From positions 3,410,001 through 3,474,000 of the forward strand of contig CP146203.1 of the NCBI GenBank assembly GCA_039995105.1: a stretch of 64,000 nucleotides of DNA, read 5' to 3'. Under the pieces are notes generated by a model. It did no database searches. It saw only the letters and a program-made list of their open reading frames with translations, and was not told the origin of the DNA. The position numbers and the translations under genes were made by a program. The DNA is from Jonesiaceae bacterium BS-20 (GTDB lineage Bacteria; Actinomycetota; Actinomycetes; Actinomycetales; Cellulomonadaceae). Positions 53,357 through 61,499 of the stretch are shown piece after piece (the first letter of the stretch is position 1; the number at the start of each line of letters is the position of its first letter).

Positions 53357-54294
53357 GTAGTCTCTCAGAGAAACTCGTAGAGGCGTGGGCAGAAAGCGAA
53401 GGTAAGTCTAGTTTTGCTGATCGCCTAGCGCTCCAGTCTCTTGCGATGTCAGCGGTACAAGTACCTGAATTGCGCCCGGTTCTTGCAAAACTACAGTCGA
53501 GCGCTTCCTCCCAACTTGATCTACATATTGTTGATCCTAAATCATCGTCTAGCCATGATGCTGACGCCTCAGTGCTCGGTAAGTTTCTTGTCAAAGTTTC
53601 GGAATCTGTGCGTGAACTTGCTAAGTCTGTTGGCGGCAGGCAACGCATTACAGGCGGGATTAGAGTTCTTGCGCCGTCAGTAGGGTCAGTGCGCGTGGTG
53701 TTCCTGGATGAATCTAAGCCTTCCGTGAGCGAGGAAAGAGACTCCACCAGGAAACTCTGGGCAGAGGGAATGAGCCTGTTGGCCTCGACAATGAATGCTG
53801 CAAACGCAGACGAGGATGAATTACTCACTGTAGTGGGTGCGGTCACACCCCAGGCTAGAAAAGCTTTAAGCGAGCTCGGTAGGCTCGTGGCCGACTCTGA
53901 GTGGGGTATCCACGGCTCAATGATTGATGACGAGGGCCTTGAAGTTGAAACCAGATTTAGCGCACTGGCCGCCCAGCGTCTGGTTACCGCAACTCTGCAG
54001 ACAAAGTCTAAAGATCGAAAAGTTGACTACCTTGGAAATTTAGAGGGCTGGTATTGGGCAAGTCACTCTCTAAAGTTCAAACCTCAACGCGGGTCGTTAA
54101 TTGACGCAAAGGCAACGCCTGATCTTGCCCCAAAGGTTGCAAGATTGATCGCTTCGCGAGACAAGTTATTCAGAGCAACTTTTTCAGTTCGCGATTCGTG
54201 GACCGAGGGTGCACACGGACGTATCAAGACTTCCTATCTGCTGACTGGTATCACAGAAGTGCCAGGTCTCCTTGATGATATTGGGGCAGAATAG
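53353..54294 (+). CDS. Unknown protein paired with the nucleotidyltransferase-like gene
   Basis: 313 residues and no recognised family. It starts MSSLSEKLVEAWAESEGKSSFADRLALQSLAM, and two regions look structured: RQRITGGIRVLAPSVGSVRVVFLDE (about 97-121) and a C-terminal half ending SYLLTGITEVPGLLDD. There is no signal peptide or membrane helix, so it should be cytoplasmic. The sequence VDYLGNLEGWYWASHSLKFKP may form a beta-rich domain. Translational coupling to the upstream gene suggests a complex or a toxin-antitoxin/defence pair, but nothing proves it. Confidence 0.6.
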   Translation: MSSLSEKLVEAWAESEGKSSFADRLALQSLAMSAVQVPELRPVLAKLQSSASSQLDLHIVDPKSSSSHDADASVLGKFLVKVSESVRELAKSVGGRQRITGGIRVLAPSVGSVRVVFLDESKPSVSEERDSTRKLWAEGMSLLASTMNAANADEDELLTVVGAVTPQARKALSELGRLVADSEWGIHGSMIDDEGLEVETRFSALAAQRLVTATLQTKSKDRKVDYLGNLEGWYWASHSLKFKPQRGSLIDAKATPDLAPKVARLIASRDKLFRATFSVRDSWTEGAHGRIKTSYLLTGITEVPGLLDDIGAE

Positions 54295-54302
54295 GTTGTG
54301 CC

Positions 54303-55445
54303 TTATTTCACCAATCGTAGTTTTGTAGTAGAGGGTGCCGGTGTGCCCCGGGTTGGCAGGGCGGCAAGGATCTGGTCTTTGGGAACATCTGCCAGGTGGG
54401 CGTAGCGGTCGGTGGTCTGGGGGCTCTTATGTCCAAGTAGCCGACCAACCTCAGCGAGGGATACCCCACCTTGAATGAGCCAAGAGGCATATGTGTGCCG
54501 GAGGTCGTGGAGTCTCAGCTCGGGCAGCCCTGCGCTCAGGCAAGCCTTCTTGAATGCTTTACGTAGTTGTGAGCCATCCAGAACGTACCCCTCGGGGGAC
54601 TGTAAGAACAGGCCGCCAACGCACTTGCCGTCCTTGTGTGGATAGCCGCATTTCTCGCCGCGCTTGGAAGTGATGGTTTCATCACGAATCCAGTCGGGCA
54701 TGGGTACGAACCGGCGTGACTTGCCTTTGGGGTAGGCCTTCATGGTGCGGTTCCTGGTATCCCAAACGTCGCGGATTTCGATCAGCCCGGGGGATTCAAG
54801 TATCCGTGGTTTATGTAAGCCAATGGCTTCACCAAGACGAGTCCCAGTGGTTACTAGAAAGTTAGTCGCGTTCTTGTAGTCCTCATCGATGGCATCTAGT
54901 ACGGACCAAAATTGGTCTTCGGTCAGGTAGGTCTCTTGGGGGTTGGATGCAAAGTTGAATTTGAGCCCATGTGCTGGGTTGAATGCGATGAGTTCGCCCT
55001 CCACGGCGCTCTCCATCGAGGCACTGAGCAGATGGACCAAGCGCATGATGGTTGAGTCAGCTAGTACCGGATCATCTGTCCCGGGCTCTCGAAGGGTCTT
55101 GACCCATGCCCGTACTTCGCCTTTGGTGATCTTATGTAACTGGACGTTGCCCCATTGCGGCATCAGGTATTTCTTGACCCGGCCCTCATCGGTCCGTGCG
55201 GTTGAGGGTTCAACGACTCGTTGAGAAATCCAAGTCTCTGACCATTCTGCCCAGGTCGGAAGATCTCCCGGCTCACGTTGCCCAGTGAGTGCTCGCCTCC
55301 GTGACGCTACTTCTTCCTCGCTAGCACGGCGCACGGCCTCAGACTTATGCCGAAACGGCCCACCCTCAACGGTCCTGGTCTTGCCAGTACCATCACGGTA
55401 CAAGCCTCTCCAGCTACCGGATCCAATCCTCGTTGCCCAAGCCAT
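54303..55445 (-). CDS. int: Tyrosine-type site-specific integrase
   Basis: 380 residues. The arm-binding N-terminus has WRGLYRDGTGKTRTVEGGPF. A SAM-like core-binding domain lies at about 65-155. The catalytic domain has Arg203 (TGTRLGEAIGL), His313 and Arg316 (LHDLRHTYASW), His339 (LLGHKS) and Tyr348 (DRYAHLA), so all key residues are present. A CGYPHKDGKCVGG insert (266-278) may bind a metal. It most likely catalyses recombination at the tRNA-Lys site 1.7 kb away. Confidence 0.95.
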   Translation of the reverse strand: MAWATRIGSGSWRGLYRDGTGKTRTVEGGPFRHKSEAVRRASEEEVASRRRALTGQREPGDLPTWAEWSETWISQRVVEPSTARTDEGRVKKYLMPQWGNVQLHKITKGEVRAWVKTLREPGTDDPVLADSTIMRLVHLLSASMESAVEGELIAFNPAHGLKFNFASNPQETYLTEDQFWSVLDAIDEDYKNATNFLVTTGTRLGEAIGLHKPRILESPGLIEIRDVWDTRNRTMKAYPKGKSRRFVPMPDWIRDETITSKRGEKCGYPHKDGKCVGGLFLQSPEGYVLDGSQLRKAFKKACLSAGLPELRLHDLRHTYASWLIQGGVSLAEVGRLLGHKSPQTTDRYAHLADVPKDQILAALPTRGTPAPSTTKLRLVK

Positions 55446-55448
55446 GGC

Positions 55449-56429
55449 TCAGCGCTCCACAGCGTCAGGAGAACGGAGATCATCATCGTCCCACATGAAC
55501 TCGCGATCTTCCCGCTGCTCCGATCCCTTGCCCGATTCAAAGAAAAGCGGACTCACTGGGCGCTCGCGGAACTGATCAAACCATTCTTGCGGGATCTGTT
55601 CGACACGTGGCATACGCAGGACAACTTCAGCCGTAACTGAGTTGCCAGTCAGTTCACCACGAACAGCGGGGGTGATACCACGCTCCTCAAGGAACGTTAC
55701 AAGGTTCCAGAACTCTTCGGTGCGAGTAGGTGTAAATACCCCAATCCGCTGACGGTCTAACCGGATCTCCACCGCATTAATAGCTGACCTCGCCCGAACT
55801 TCCTTAATCGCATGGGCGGTGAAGATCAAAGCGGTTGAAGGCCCTTGGACATAAGGGCCAAGCACATCCATGTGCTCATTCTCCTTTGTCACCTGAATGT
55901 TCCGATCATCCTGCAGCAACACCGTGTCACCACCAGGATAAAGATTCACCGGCAAGATCAAAGCAGGATCAGGCAACCGCACAAACCCATTAACTGAGCC
56001 ATTCTCATGCCCAGACCAATCAAGGGTGCCTACAACCTGTAAGTGGTAACCCATCCCCGCAATCTCATCGAGCTTACCGGCCCACTCTGCAGCACGCTCA
56101 GCAGAAAGATAACCAACCGTCTGCCCCTCAATGGCCACCGCTACAGCATTAGCATCATGCGGATTCATAGGGTCACGCACCAATAGAGCCGGAAATGAAG
56201 CGCGGTGGTAACCATCAGAACCGTAGTGGAACCGCAAGAACTTTCGCGATGCCTCACGATAGTGCCACGTCCCCGTCAACTTTTCACCCTTAGACTTTGG
56301 AGCCTGCAAAAACGGCTCCAGCCCAGGCAGATGAGGAGCAGGAGCTACCCACGACTTCTTAGACGACTTCGTCTGCTTATCCGCAGCTCCAGCAAAAAAA
56401 CGAGACAACCAACCAAACAGTGCCATCAT
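55449..56429 (-). CDS. HIRAN-like domain protein
   Basis: 326 residues. MALFGWLSRFFAG at the start may be a membrane-associating helix. The region FPALLVRDPMNPHDANAVAVAIEGQTVGYLSAERAAEWAGKL (about 76-117) has the HIRAN pattern (NPxDxxAVxV...VGYL), a domain that binds damaged or single-stranded DNA ends in other proteins. The remainder is unassigned. It starts with overlap of the ImmA/IrrE gene and ends 3 bases before the integrase, so integrase, HIRAN-like protein, protease and repressor form one minus-strand operon. Confidence 0.7.
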   Translation of the reverse strand: MMALFGWLSRFFAGAADKQTKSSKKSWVAPAPHLPGLEPFLQAPKSKGEKLTGTWHYREASRKFLRFHYGSDGYHRASFPALLVRDPMNPHDANAVAVAIEGQTVGYLSAERAAEWAGKLDEIAGMGYHLQVVGTLDWSGHENGSVNGFVRLPDPALILPVNLYPGGDTVLLQDDRNIQVTKENEHMDVLGPYVQGPSTALIFTAHAIKEVRARSAINAVEIRLDRQRIGVFTPTRTEEFWNLVTFLEERGITPAVRGELTGNSVTAEVVLRMPRVEQIPQEWFDQFRERPVSPLFFESGKGSEQREDREFMWDDDDLRSPDAVER

Positions 56430-56821
56430 GCACTCCTAACTAGACCCTGGCTACCAACCGAATAAAGCGACTGCCACAAAAGCAGCAACTTAACAGGAAC
56501 TTCCAACTCATGAGCGATAGCCGGCGGCGAATCATACATAGCCTCGGCTACCGCATACTCAACCGGAGAAATCAACAAACTAGCCGCATACTTATCCGCT
56601 TGCGCCTCATCGCGCTCGCGGTCATGCCGATACCGCCAATCATGCCCATAATGCACATGCCCCAACTCATGAGCCAACGCGACCTTTTGCGTCATTGCAC
56701 GGCGCTCGCTGTTAATCAAGATCAGGCGGTTAGGGAGAAGTAGGCCGCTTTTCCCATGTAGCGGTAGGAACTCGACTCGATGCCCCATCGTTGCGGCATG
56801 GTCCACCAAGCTATTGATCAT
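56426..56821 (-). CDS. ImmA/IrrE-family metallo-endopeptidase
   Basis: 131 residues with AHELGHVHYGHD (zinc site HExxH) and ERDEAQADKYAASLLISP, the typical second half of the motif with the Glu/Asp ligands. In mobile elements ImmA-type proteases cleave the cognate repressor to trigger induction. It overlaps the repressor gene by 4 bases, the classic immR-immA order. Confidence 0.92.
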   Translation of the reverse strand: MINSLVDHAATMGHRVEFLPLHGKSGLLLPNRLILINSERRAMTQKVALAHELGHVHYGHDWRYRHDRERDEAQADKYAASLLISPVEYAVAEAMYDSPPAIAHELEVPVKLLLLWQSLYSVGSQGLVRSA

Positions 56822-57129
56822 GGGAACTCCTGGCCGGCCTCGGCTTCTGCGTCGTAATCAGCATCAGATGCGGCCAAAGCAAAGTCAGCAGGGTTGAGAG
56901 AGCTGAAGGCTCTTTCGAAGATCTCATGTGGGTCGACATCGAGAGCTCGGGATATTTCAGCCAGCGCTGATGTGGGAATATCCCTTTTGCCGTTGAGGTA
57001 GTTAAGGATAGCGCTCTTAGATAGCCCCGTAGCAAGGACGAGGCTATCTATCGTCATTTTCCTGCGTGCTCGGCTTGCTCGAAGTTCGCCGGCAACCAAG
57101 CTGCTAAACAAATCTCCATATTCACCCAT
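56818..57129 (-). CDS. XRE-family repressor (ImmR/CI-like)
   Basis: 103 residues. The HTH lies at about 20-65 (RKMTIDSLVLATGLSKSAILNYLNGKRDIPTSALAEISRALDVDP), followed by an acidic tail (ASDADYDAEAEAGQEFP) that could be the protease target. It is divergent from a second HTH gene at 57231, giving a repressor/Cro-like switch over a 100-bp control region. Confidence 0.9.
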   Translation of the reverse strand: MGEYGDLFSSLVAGELRASRARRKMTIDSLVLATGLSKSAILNYLNGKRDIPTSALAEISRALDVDPHEIFERAFSSLNPADFALAASDADYDAEAEAGQEFP

Positions 57130-57195
57130 GAACCAAACGCTAGCCCATTTGGCGACTTTAGTCTACGAATCTAACACTAAAGAGTCCAAACGTGG

Positions 57196-57224
57196 TTGCA
57201 GGGTGTTCAAACGCGGTCTATGGT
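57196..57224 (+). promoter_or_regulatory. Promoter of the Cro-like gene, probably giving a leaderless mRNA
   Basis: TTGCAG (57196-57201), 17 bp, TATGGT (57219-57224). The ATG at 57231 lies just 6 bases beyond the -10 box, about where transcription should begin. Two imperfect copies of AAACG(T/C)GGT...GGTGTTC (from about 57188 and 57209) overlap the promoter and may be repressor sites. Confidence 0.6.
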
Positions 57225-57230
57225 GTTCAT

Positions 57231-57461
57231 ATGAATACCGAAAGGCACGAAGTGGCAGTCCTTGTACAGGAAGCCATGAAGCAGGCGGACCGGTCAATGA
57301 AATGGACGGCTGTTAAAGCGGGGCTGAAAGTAAGCACATTTCGGAGGAAGGTGCTGGGTGAAGGTGAATTCAAAGTCTCTGAGCTTGCCCAGGTGGCACG
57401 GGCGTTGGACGTCATGCCTATGGCGTTACTCCCGGAGACCTTCAAGAAGGAGGCGAACTGA
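57231..57461 (+). CDS. Small Cro-like HTH protein
   Basis: 76 residues from ATG 57231. VQEAMKQADRSMKWTAVKAGLKVSTFRRKVLGEGEFKVSELAQVARALDV is an XRE-type helix-turn-helix. It is divergent from the ImmR-like repressor and first of the rightward early genes. The stop overlaps the next start (TGATG). Confidence 0.82.
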   Translation: MNTERHEVAVLVQEAMKQADRSMKWTAVKAGLKVSTFRRKVLGEGEFKVSELAQVARALDVMPMALLPETFKKEAN

Positions 57462-57853
57462 TGAGCGCCATCGACCTGGTGCTGGCAGAGGCCGAGGTTG
57501 CCGCCGCCAGCACCAGAGTGGGGCTAGTGCTCGTGGTTCTGTTGTCGTCACTGATTATTACGACTGCAGTGCTAGTGATTTCCACCGAGCGGAACCTGAA
57601 GCGAGTAGCTCGATTGAACTCGGATACCAAAGAGATCTGGAAAGTTGTGTTTGAGATTCAGGCGAGGCAATCCCAGGGTGATTGGGGGCCTTACCCAGAT
57701 TTAGCCCTCGCGCTCGACCGGCACCATGCTTTTCCAAGTCTCGACAGGTCCGCCAGGAGTACGCGACCAACTAACCGTTGCCCCTCGCCCAGATACCCAA
57801 GCAAAGACGGGATAAAAGAGCAACGACGCATTTGGCTGCAACTCCGCAATTGA
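57461..57853 (+). CDS. Small single-span membrane protein
   Basis: 130 residues as read. Residues 1-19 are polar, 20-42 form a clear membrane helix (VGLVLVVLLSSLIITTAVLV), and 43-75 look like a cytoplasmic stretch. The last 50 residues overlap antisense a better-supported minus-strand gene (57701-58135) and are low-complexity, so the true protein may be altered or shorter. It is coupled to the Cro-like gene. No family recognised. Confidence 0.45.
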   Translation: MSAIDLVLAEAEVAAASTRVGLVLVVLLSSLIITTAVLVISTERNLKRVARLNSDTKEIWKVVFEIQARQSQGDWGPYPDLALALDRHHAFPSLDRSARSTRPTNRCPSPRYPSKDGIKEQRRIWLQLRN

Positions 57854-58135
57854 CTCCTGAGACCACTCCTCTTCTGTCCAATCAAGCTTTAGGTGGACAT
57901 CGTACTCAGTCTCGGTGCCCCGGTTCACTAGGCGAAAAGCACTGCCGCCGGACCACTCAATATCCCATGGAGGAACATATCGAGTCTGGTGATCAAGGGC
58001 TGCCTGTGCGATCTCGTTCGCTTTAGCAGCTTCGAGGTTCGCAGTGTTTGATTTCCCGTTCGCACGAACCGCAAAAACGACACTCAACGCCGCCGCGAAT
58101 GTGGCGGCAATACTTATCCAAATTTCCATGACCAA
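57701..58135 (-). CDS. Membrane-anchored protein of unknown function
   Basis: 144 residues: one N-terminal hydrophobic helix (MEIWISIAATFAAALSVVFAV), a polar helix, then a beta-rich domain (IEWSGGSAFRLVNRGTETEYDVHLKLDW ... WSRTPGGPVETWKSMVP). This layout resembles small prophage membrane proteins with an external or cytosolic beta domain. It runs against the rightward genes and its 3' end overlaps the previous ORF. Possibly a lysogenic-conversion gene. Confidence 0.6.
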   Translation of the reverse strand: MVMEIWISIAATFAAALSVVFAVRANGKSNTANLEAAKANEIAQAALDHQTRYVPPWDIEWSGGSAFRLVNRGTETEYDVHLKLDWTEEEWSQESIAELQPNASLLFYPVFAWVSGRGATVSWSRTPGGPVETWKSMVPVEREG

Positions 58136-58164
58136 AGCGTACCTACATAGGAAAGGAATTCGTG

Positions 58165-58392
58165 ATGGAAACCCTGAAAAGGTATAGCCCGGCGCAAGCA
58201 GCTAAAGCAGCATCACGGGCACCGATCACTATCTACCGGGCTCTTGAAAGCGGTGACCTCCATGGGGCCCAACGTAAAGCACGTGGTGCGTGGTGGATCC
58301 GCCAGGACTGCTTGGATGCATGGCTCGACGGCGAGCAGTGCGAGCACCAACTGGCTGCAACTCGGCCGGTATCCCACCTGCGGTTGGCGTAG
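58165..58392 (+). CDS. Excisionase-like HTH protein
   Basis: 75 residues from ATG 58165 with GGAAAGGA upstream. RYSPAQAAKAASRAPITIYRALESGDLHGAQRKARGAWWIRQDCLDAWLDG is the HTH_17/excisionase pattern: helix-turn-helix, then a wing with the WxI...L..WL ending. It is probably the recombination directionality factor or an early regulator of the element. Confidence 0.82.
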   Translation: METLKRYSPAQAAKAASRAPITIYRALESGDLHGAQRKARGAWWIRQDCLDAWLDGEQCEHQLAATRPVSHLRLA

Positions 58393-58430
58393 CCAGACCG
58401 CTTCACTCCCAACTTTTGAATGGATGAAAG

Positions 58431-58763
58431 ATGACTCCCATAACCAGCGATGATCCGGTCCAAGAAGACCAACCAACTCAGTTTTGCCCGGTCTGCGGTG
58501 ACGGCGTCGAGACCTTTTCGATTGCTTCGGTGGATTGGACTGACGCAATTTTGCAGGCCTGCGCGATCTGCGCCAACGACCGCACCGCGCTCGGCCTCCC
58601 TCTGCTACCTGCAGAAGAAACTGAGCAGGTGGTATTTGAACCACATCAGCTGCTCTTTTGCACGGCCTGTGGTCAGGCCCAGGAAACTAAGAGGTTCTTT
58701 TACTTTCAAGGGTCGATCCGTGCGCTCTGCCTCGACTGCTTCACATCGGAGACCGAGTCATGA
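58431..58763 (+). CDS. Zinc-ribbon-like small protein
   Basis: 110 residues with three CxxC-type pairs: FCPVCGDG, QACAICAND and FCTACGQA, plus ALCLDCF near the end. These could make two zinc ribbons. There is no further family signal. It overlaps the next gene by 4 bases, in the tight run of early element genes. Confidence 0.6.
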   Translation: MTPITSDDPVQEDQPTQFCPVCGDGVETFSIASVDWTDAILQACAICANDRTALGLPLLPAEETEQVVFEPHQLLFCTACGQAQETKRFFYFQGSIRALCLDCFTSETES

Positions 58764-59335
58764 GAACGCAAACGATTAAAGCTCTGGCGTTGGATGAAAC
58801 GGCTATTGGCCTTCACGCGGTTCTGGAAACACCGATTGGAGAGATCCGTGGCGGGATTTCTGATGTGTTCCACCCGAAATGTCCTTGCGGGGCTGGGGCA
58901 TTGGAGGTGTGGATCTGGATCAATGGAAATATCTTTATCGCGACTCCAGAAACGCCCTTGCAGTTGGAATTAACTCCTACTGAACTTGCAGCTGTCCGAG
59001 TTCAAGAACAAGATCAGGCTATCGCTATTGCTCGTCAGGGCCAGCAGAGCAGCGTGGAAAAGTACCTGGGAAATAGTGTTATGTCTGCTGTTGCGGTTGA
59101 CGAAGCGCAGGCATATGTACCAGACGCTCCGAGAGCAAAAGCAAGACCTTATTTGCGGTCATCATTGATTGCGGTGCTAGCGGTCGTGGTTATTGTGGCT
59201 GCCGTAATTTTTGGTGTCAATGCGCCGGCGCTTTCTGGATACACATTCCTGTCGATGCTGCTGGTGGCTGTCGCTGGTGGTGCACTATTGCGTGCTTTGG
59301 CTGAGCTGTACACCCTGCGGGGGAGGCAGTCATGA
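58760..59335 (+). CDS. Unknown protein with two C-terminal membrane helices
   Basis: 191 residues. A soluble N-terminal part contains FHPKCPCGAGALEVWIWINGN, a polar middle follows, and two hydrophobic helices (about 134-155 and 160-180) come near the C-terminus. It overlaps both neighbours by 4 bases. No family is recognised. Confidence 0.55.
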   Translation: MRTQTIKALALDETAIGLHAVLETPIGEIRGGISDVFHPKCPCGAGALEVWIWINGNIFIATPETPLQLELTPTELAAVRVQEQDQAIAIARQGQQSSVEKYLGNSVMSAVAVDEAQAYVPDAPRAKARPYLRSSLIAVLAVVVIVAAVIFGVNAPALSGYTFLSMLLVAVAGGALLRALAELYTLRGRQS

Positions 59336-59796
59336 CTATGCCGACTGGGCTGGGGGCTTACCACTTTCCAACTGATGTTGATTACAAGTTTTGTGTTGCG
59401 GACTGGCTTCGCGCGAACCCGGATCACGGCCTTGCGAGGGATGGACGGGGCCGGCTTACGAGCGCTGCAATCCTTCGTGAGGAGTCCTCACTTCCCCCGG
59501 TAACGGACCCCACGTTTATCTGGGAGCGGTACCGGCATGAGGCAGTGGCACTGACTACTAAGCGTAAAGAGATGTACATCGAGCGGGGTGCTTGGGAGAT
59601 TGAGACCGCGTGGGAGCAGCCAGAGATTTGGGTGCCACGCAGCACGGCCTGTTCCCGTTGTGAGGCGCAGAAGGTTTGGGTTGGTCACCGGTACACGTAC
59701 TGCAGTCGGCCGGAAGGTCATGGCGGCAGGCATGCTGCATATGGATTTCCAGATCATAGTGGCCAGTTGATCCGGGTAATGGCGGTGTGGCCGTGA
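59332..59796 (+). CDS. Unknown element protein with Cys/His cluster
   Basis: 154 residues. Near the C-terminus it has STACSRCEAQKVWVGHRYTY followed by CSRPEGHGGRHAAYGFPDH, a possible zinc-binding module also seen in many small actinophage proteins. The N-terminus (YHFPTDVDYKFCVADWLRANPDHGLARDG) has no match I can name. It overlaps adjacent genes. Confidence 0.55.
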   Translation: MTMPTGLGAYHFPTDVDYKFCVADWLRANPDHGLARDGRGRLTSAAILREESSLPPVTDPTFIWERYRHEAVALTTKRKEMYIERGAWEIETAWEQPEIWVPRSTACSRCEAQKVWVGHRYTYCSRPEGHGGRHAAYGFPDHSGQLIRVMAVWP

Positions 59797-60092
59797 AAAC
59801 AATCATTCTTTGCGAGCACCAGGAACGCAACGGGGTTCAGTACCCGGGCTGTGGCGCCAAGATCGTGATGGTGACCCTGATTCCGGAGAACCTCGTTCGC
59901 GGTACGCAGCGGAAGAAGATCCCGCTTGATGCCAGGCCCTATGACCCTGCTTGTGGGGTGTCCCCGTCGCATGCGGTTGCGCTTGGGTGGGGTACGTGCC
60001 GGCCGTTGCGGCCTGGTGAAACACCGGCCCCGGATGAGATTCCGGCTTTGACTCATTTTGCTACTTGCCCGCACCGCCGCCCTTTGGCGTAG
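59793..60092 (+). CDS. Small Cys-containing element protein, unknown
   Basis: 99 residues from GTG 59793 (overlapping the previous stop). KTIILCEHQERNGVQYPGCGAKIVMVTLIPENL resembles a zinc-knuckle start, and HFATCPHRRPLA ends it. Function unknown. Confidence 0.5.
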   Translation: MKTIILCEHQERNGVQYPGCGAKIVMVTLIPENLVRGTQRKKIPLDARPYDPACGVSPSHAVALGWGTCRPLRPGETPAPDEIPALTHFATCPHRRPLA

Positions 60093-60128
60093 GGCACCTC
60101 TATTACTCCCTCTTTGATTGGAAAAACT

Positions 60129-61499
60129 ATGTCTTCACCTACCCCTGTGGTTACCCGCCATGAGATGGACCCGGCAACGCTTGAGATCGAGCCAAATGTT
60201 CGCAAAACCGTAGACCTTAGTAAGTCGTTCTTGGCATCGATTGAAGCGCTTGGGGTTATCACCCCGGTGATCGTGAAATCTTCACCGACTGGTGGCTATT
60301 CGGTCGTTGATGGTCAGCGTCGCACGCTTGCCGCGGTTCAGGTCGGATTGTCGCTGATCCCAGTGACGTTGATTGAGACGATCCGTGACGATGCGGATCT
60401 TATCTCGACGCAGATCGTCGTAAACGACGAGCGCGCCCAAGTAAGTGCTTGGGAGACAGCTCAAGGGATTAAGCAGTTGTCGTTGCTGGGGGTGCCTGCT
60501 GGGCAGATCCAGAAGCGTACCGGCAAAAGCAAGGCTGTTGTGGCTGCGGCGCTGGAACTCACCGAGGCACTGAAAAACGTAGCGATCTTTGATGCGGTGC
60601 CAGAGATTGATCTGGTGCGCGCTGCGACAGTCTCTGGATTCGCAGATGAGGACCTTCGAGAGAAGTTACTCGCTCATGCCCATGATGATGATTTCGACCA
60701 CCATGTAGCTGCTGCTGAGCAAGAGGTGCTGCTCCGAGTTGAGGAAGCGGCTAAAGCCTCGGAGTTAGAGAAAGCCGGCTACTACATCTTCAAGGACTAC
60801 AAGGAAACGAACACCCCTGAAGTTGCTGATCTTTGGTCATTATCGGCCTCGGCTGGTGGCACGCAGATTAAGGTTGCTGATCACCTAGAATGCCCTGGCC
60901 GGGCTGTTCGATTGCGTCGAACTTGGCAAGGCGAGTTGGAAGAAGACCACTACTGCAGCACGTGGAAGACTGCGGGCCACTTCAAACGGCATGCAGAACC
61001 TTCCTCGGGATCGACCTCAGGGCCAAAGACTGAAGAAGAAAAAGGCGTCCGCCGGCATGTAGTTGAGATGAACAAGCTCGCGGAAGTGGCCTTGGTGGTG
61101 CATGAGGCGTGGCTGACGGAGTTTTTCCAGCGTGACCAAAGGGCTCGGCCGCGTACGTTGATGCCACATGCTCTCACTGTGTTCAATGCAGCGTGCTCGT
61201 ATGGTGTGAACCCGACCCGTACGGATGGGGCTGTTTTCGTTTCGGTCGAGATCACGGCTGAGGCTTCGGAGCGTCAGGCCGTTTGGTCGTTTGTTGCATT
61301 GGCGTTCGGTGCTGTCCACCGCAAAATGTCTAGAGAGTTCTGGCGCGATGACTGGCAGAAAAAACGCGCGCTTCCGCTTCTTGCAGCGATGGTCGAGTGG
61401 GGTTACGCGCCGGCACCTTTTGAGAAGGCCATGCTCGACGGCGTTGATGTCTCAGACCCCGCAGTCTTCACCCCGGGTGAGGCTGATGTATCCGCCTGA
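60129..61499 (+). CDS. ParB/Sulfiredoxin-domain protein of the element
   Basis: 456 residues from ATG 60129 (GGAAAA upstream). The ParB N-terminal nuclease-like domain has RHEMDPATLEIEPNVRKTVDL, GVITPVIV and GGYSVVDGQRRTLAAVQVG, containing the GxRR-type nucleotide motif as DGQRR. VSAWETAQGIKQLSLLGVPAGQIQKRTGKSKAVVAAALEL follows as the HTH. The long C-terminal part (about 215-456) is unassigned. Phage ParB-like proteins may serve partitioning, regulation or DNA modification; no ParA is seen. Confidence 0.82.
   Translation: MSSPTPVVTRHEMDPATLEIEPNVRKTVDLSKSFLASIEALGVITPVIVKSSPTGGYSVVDGQRRTLAAVQVGLSLIPVTLIETIRDDADLISTQIVVNDERAQVSAWETAQGIKQLSLLGVPAGQIQKRTGKSKAVVAAALELTEALKNVAIFDAVPEIDLVRAATVSGFADEDLREKLLAHAHDDDFDHHVAAAEQEVLLRVEEAAKASELEKAGYYIFKDYKETNTPEVADLWSLSASAGGTQIKVADHLECPGRAVRLRRTWQGELEEDHYCSTWKTAGHFKRHAEPSSGSTSGPKTEEEKGVRRHVVEMNKLAEVALVVHEAWLTEFFQRDQRARPRTLMPHALTVFNAACSYGVNPTRTDGAVFVSVEITAEASERQAVWSFVALAFGAVHRKMSREFWRDDWQKKRALPLLAAMVEWGYAPAPFEKAMLDGVDVSDPAVFTPGEADVSA

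Noticed and set aside
58213-58644. Minus-strand 143-residue frame across the excisionase-like and zinc-ribbon genes
   Set aside because: Arg/Pro-rich antisense shadow; the plus-strand genes have ribosome sites and motifs.
61225-61485. Upstream extension of the 92-residue HTH gene
   Set aside because: It lies inside the ParB-like gene in another frame and lacks a start signal or family likeness; the start at 61486 is more likely.
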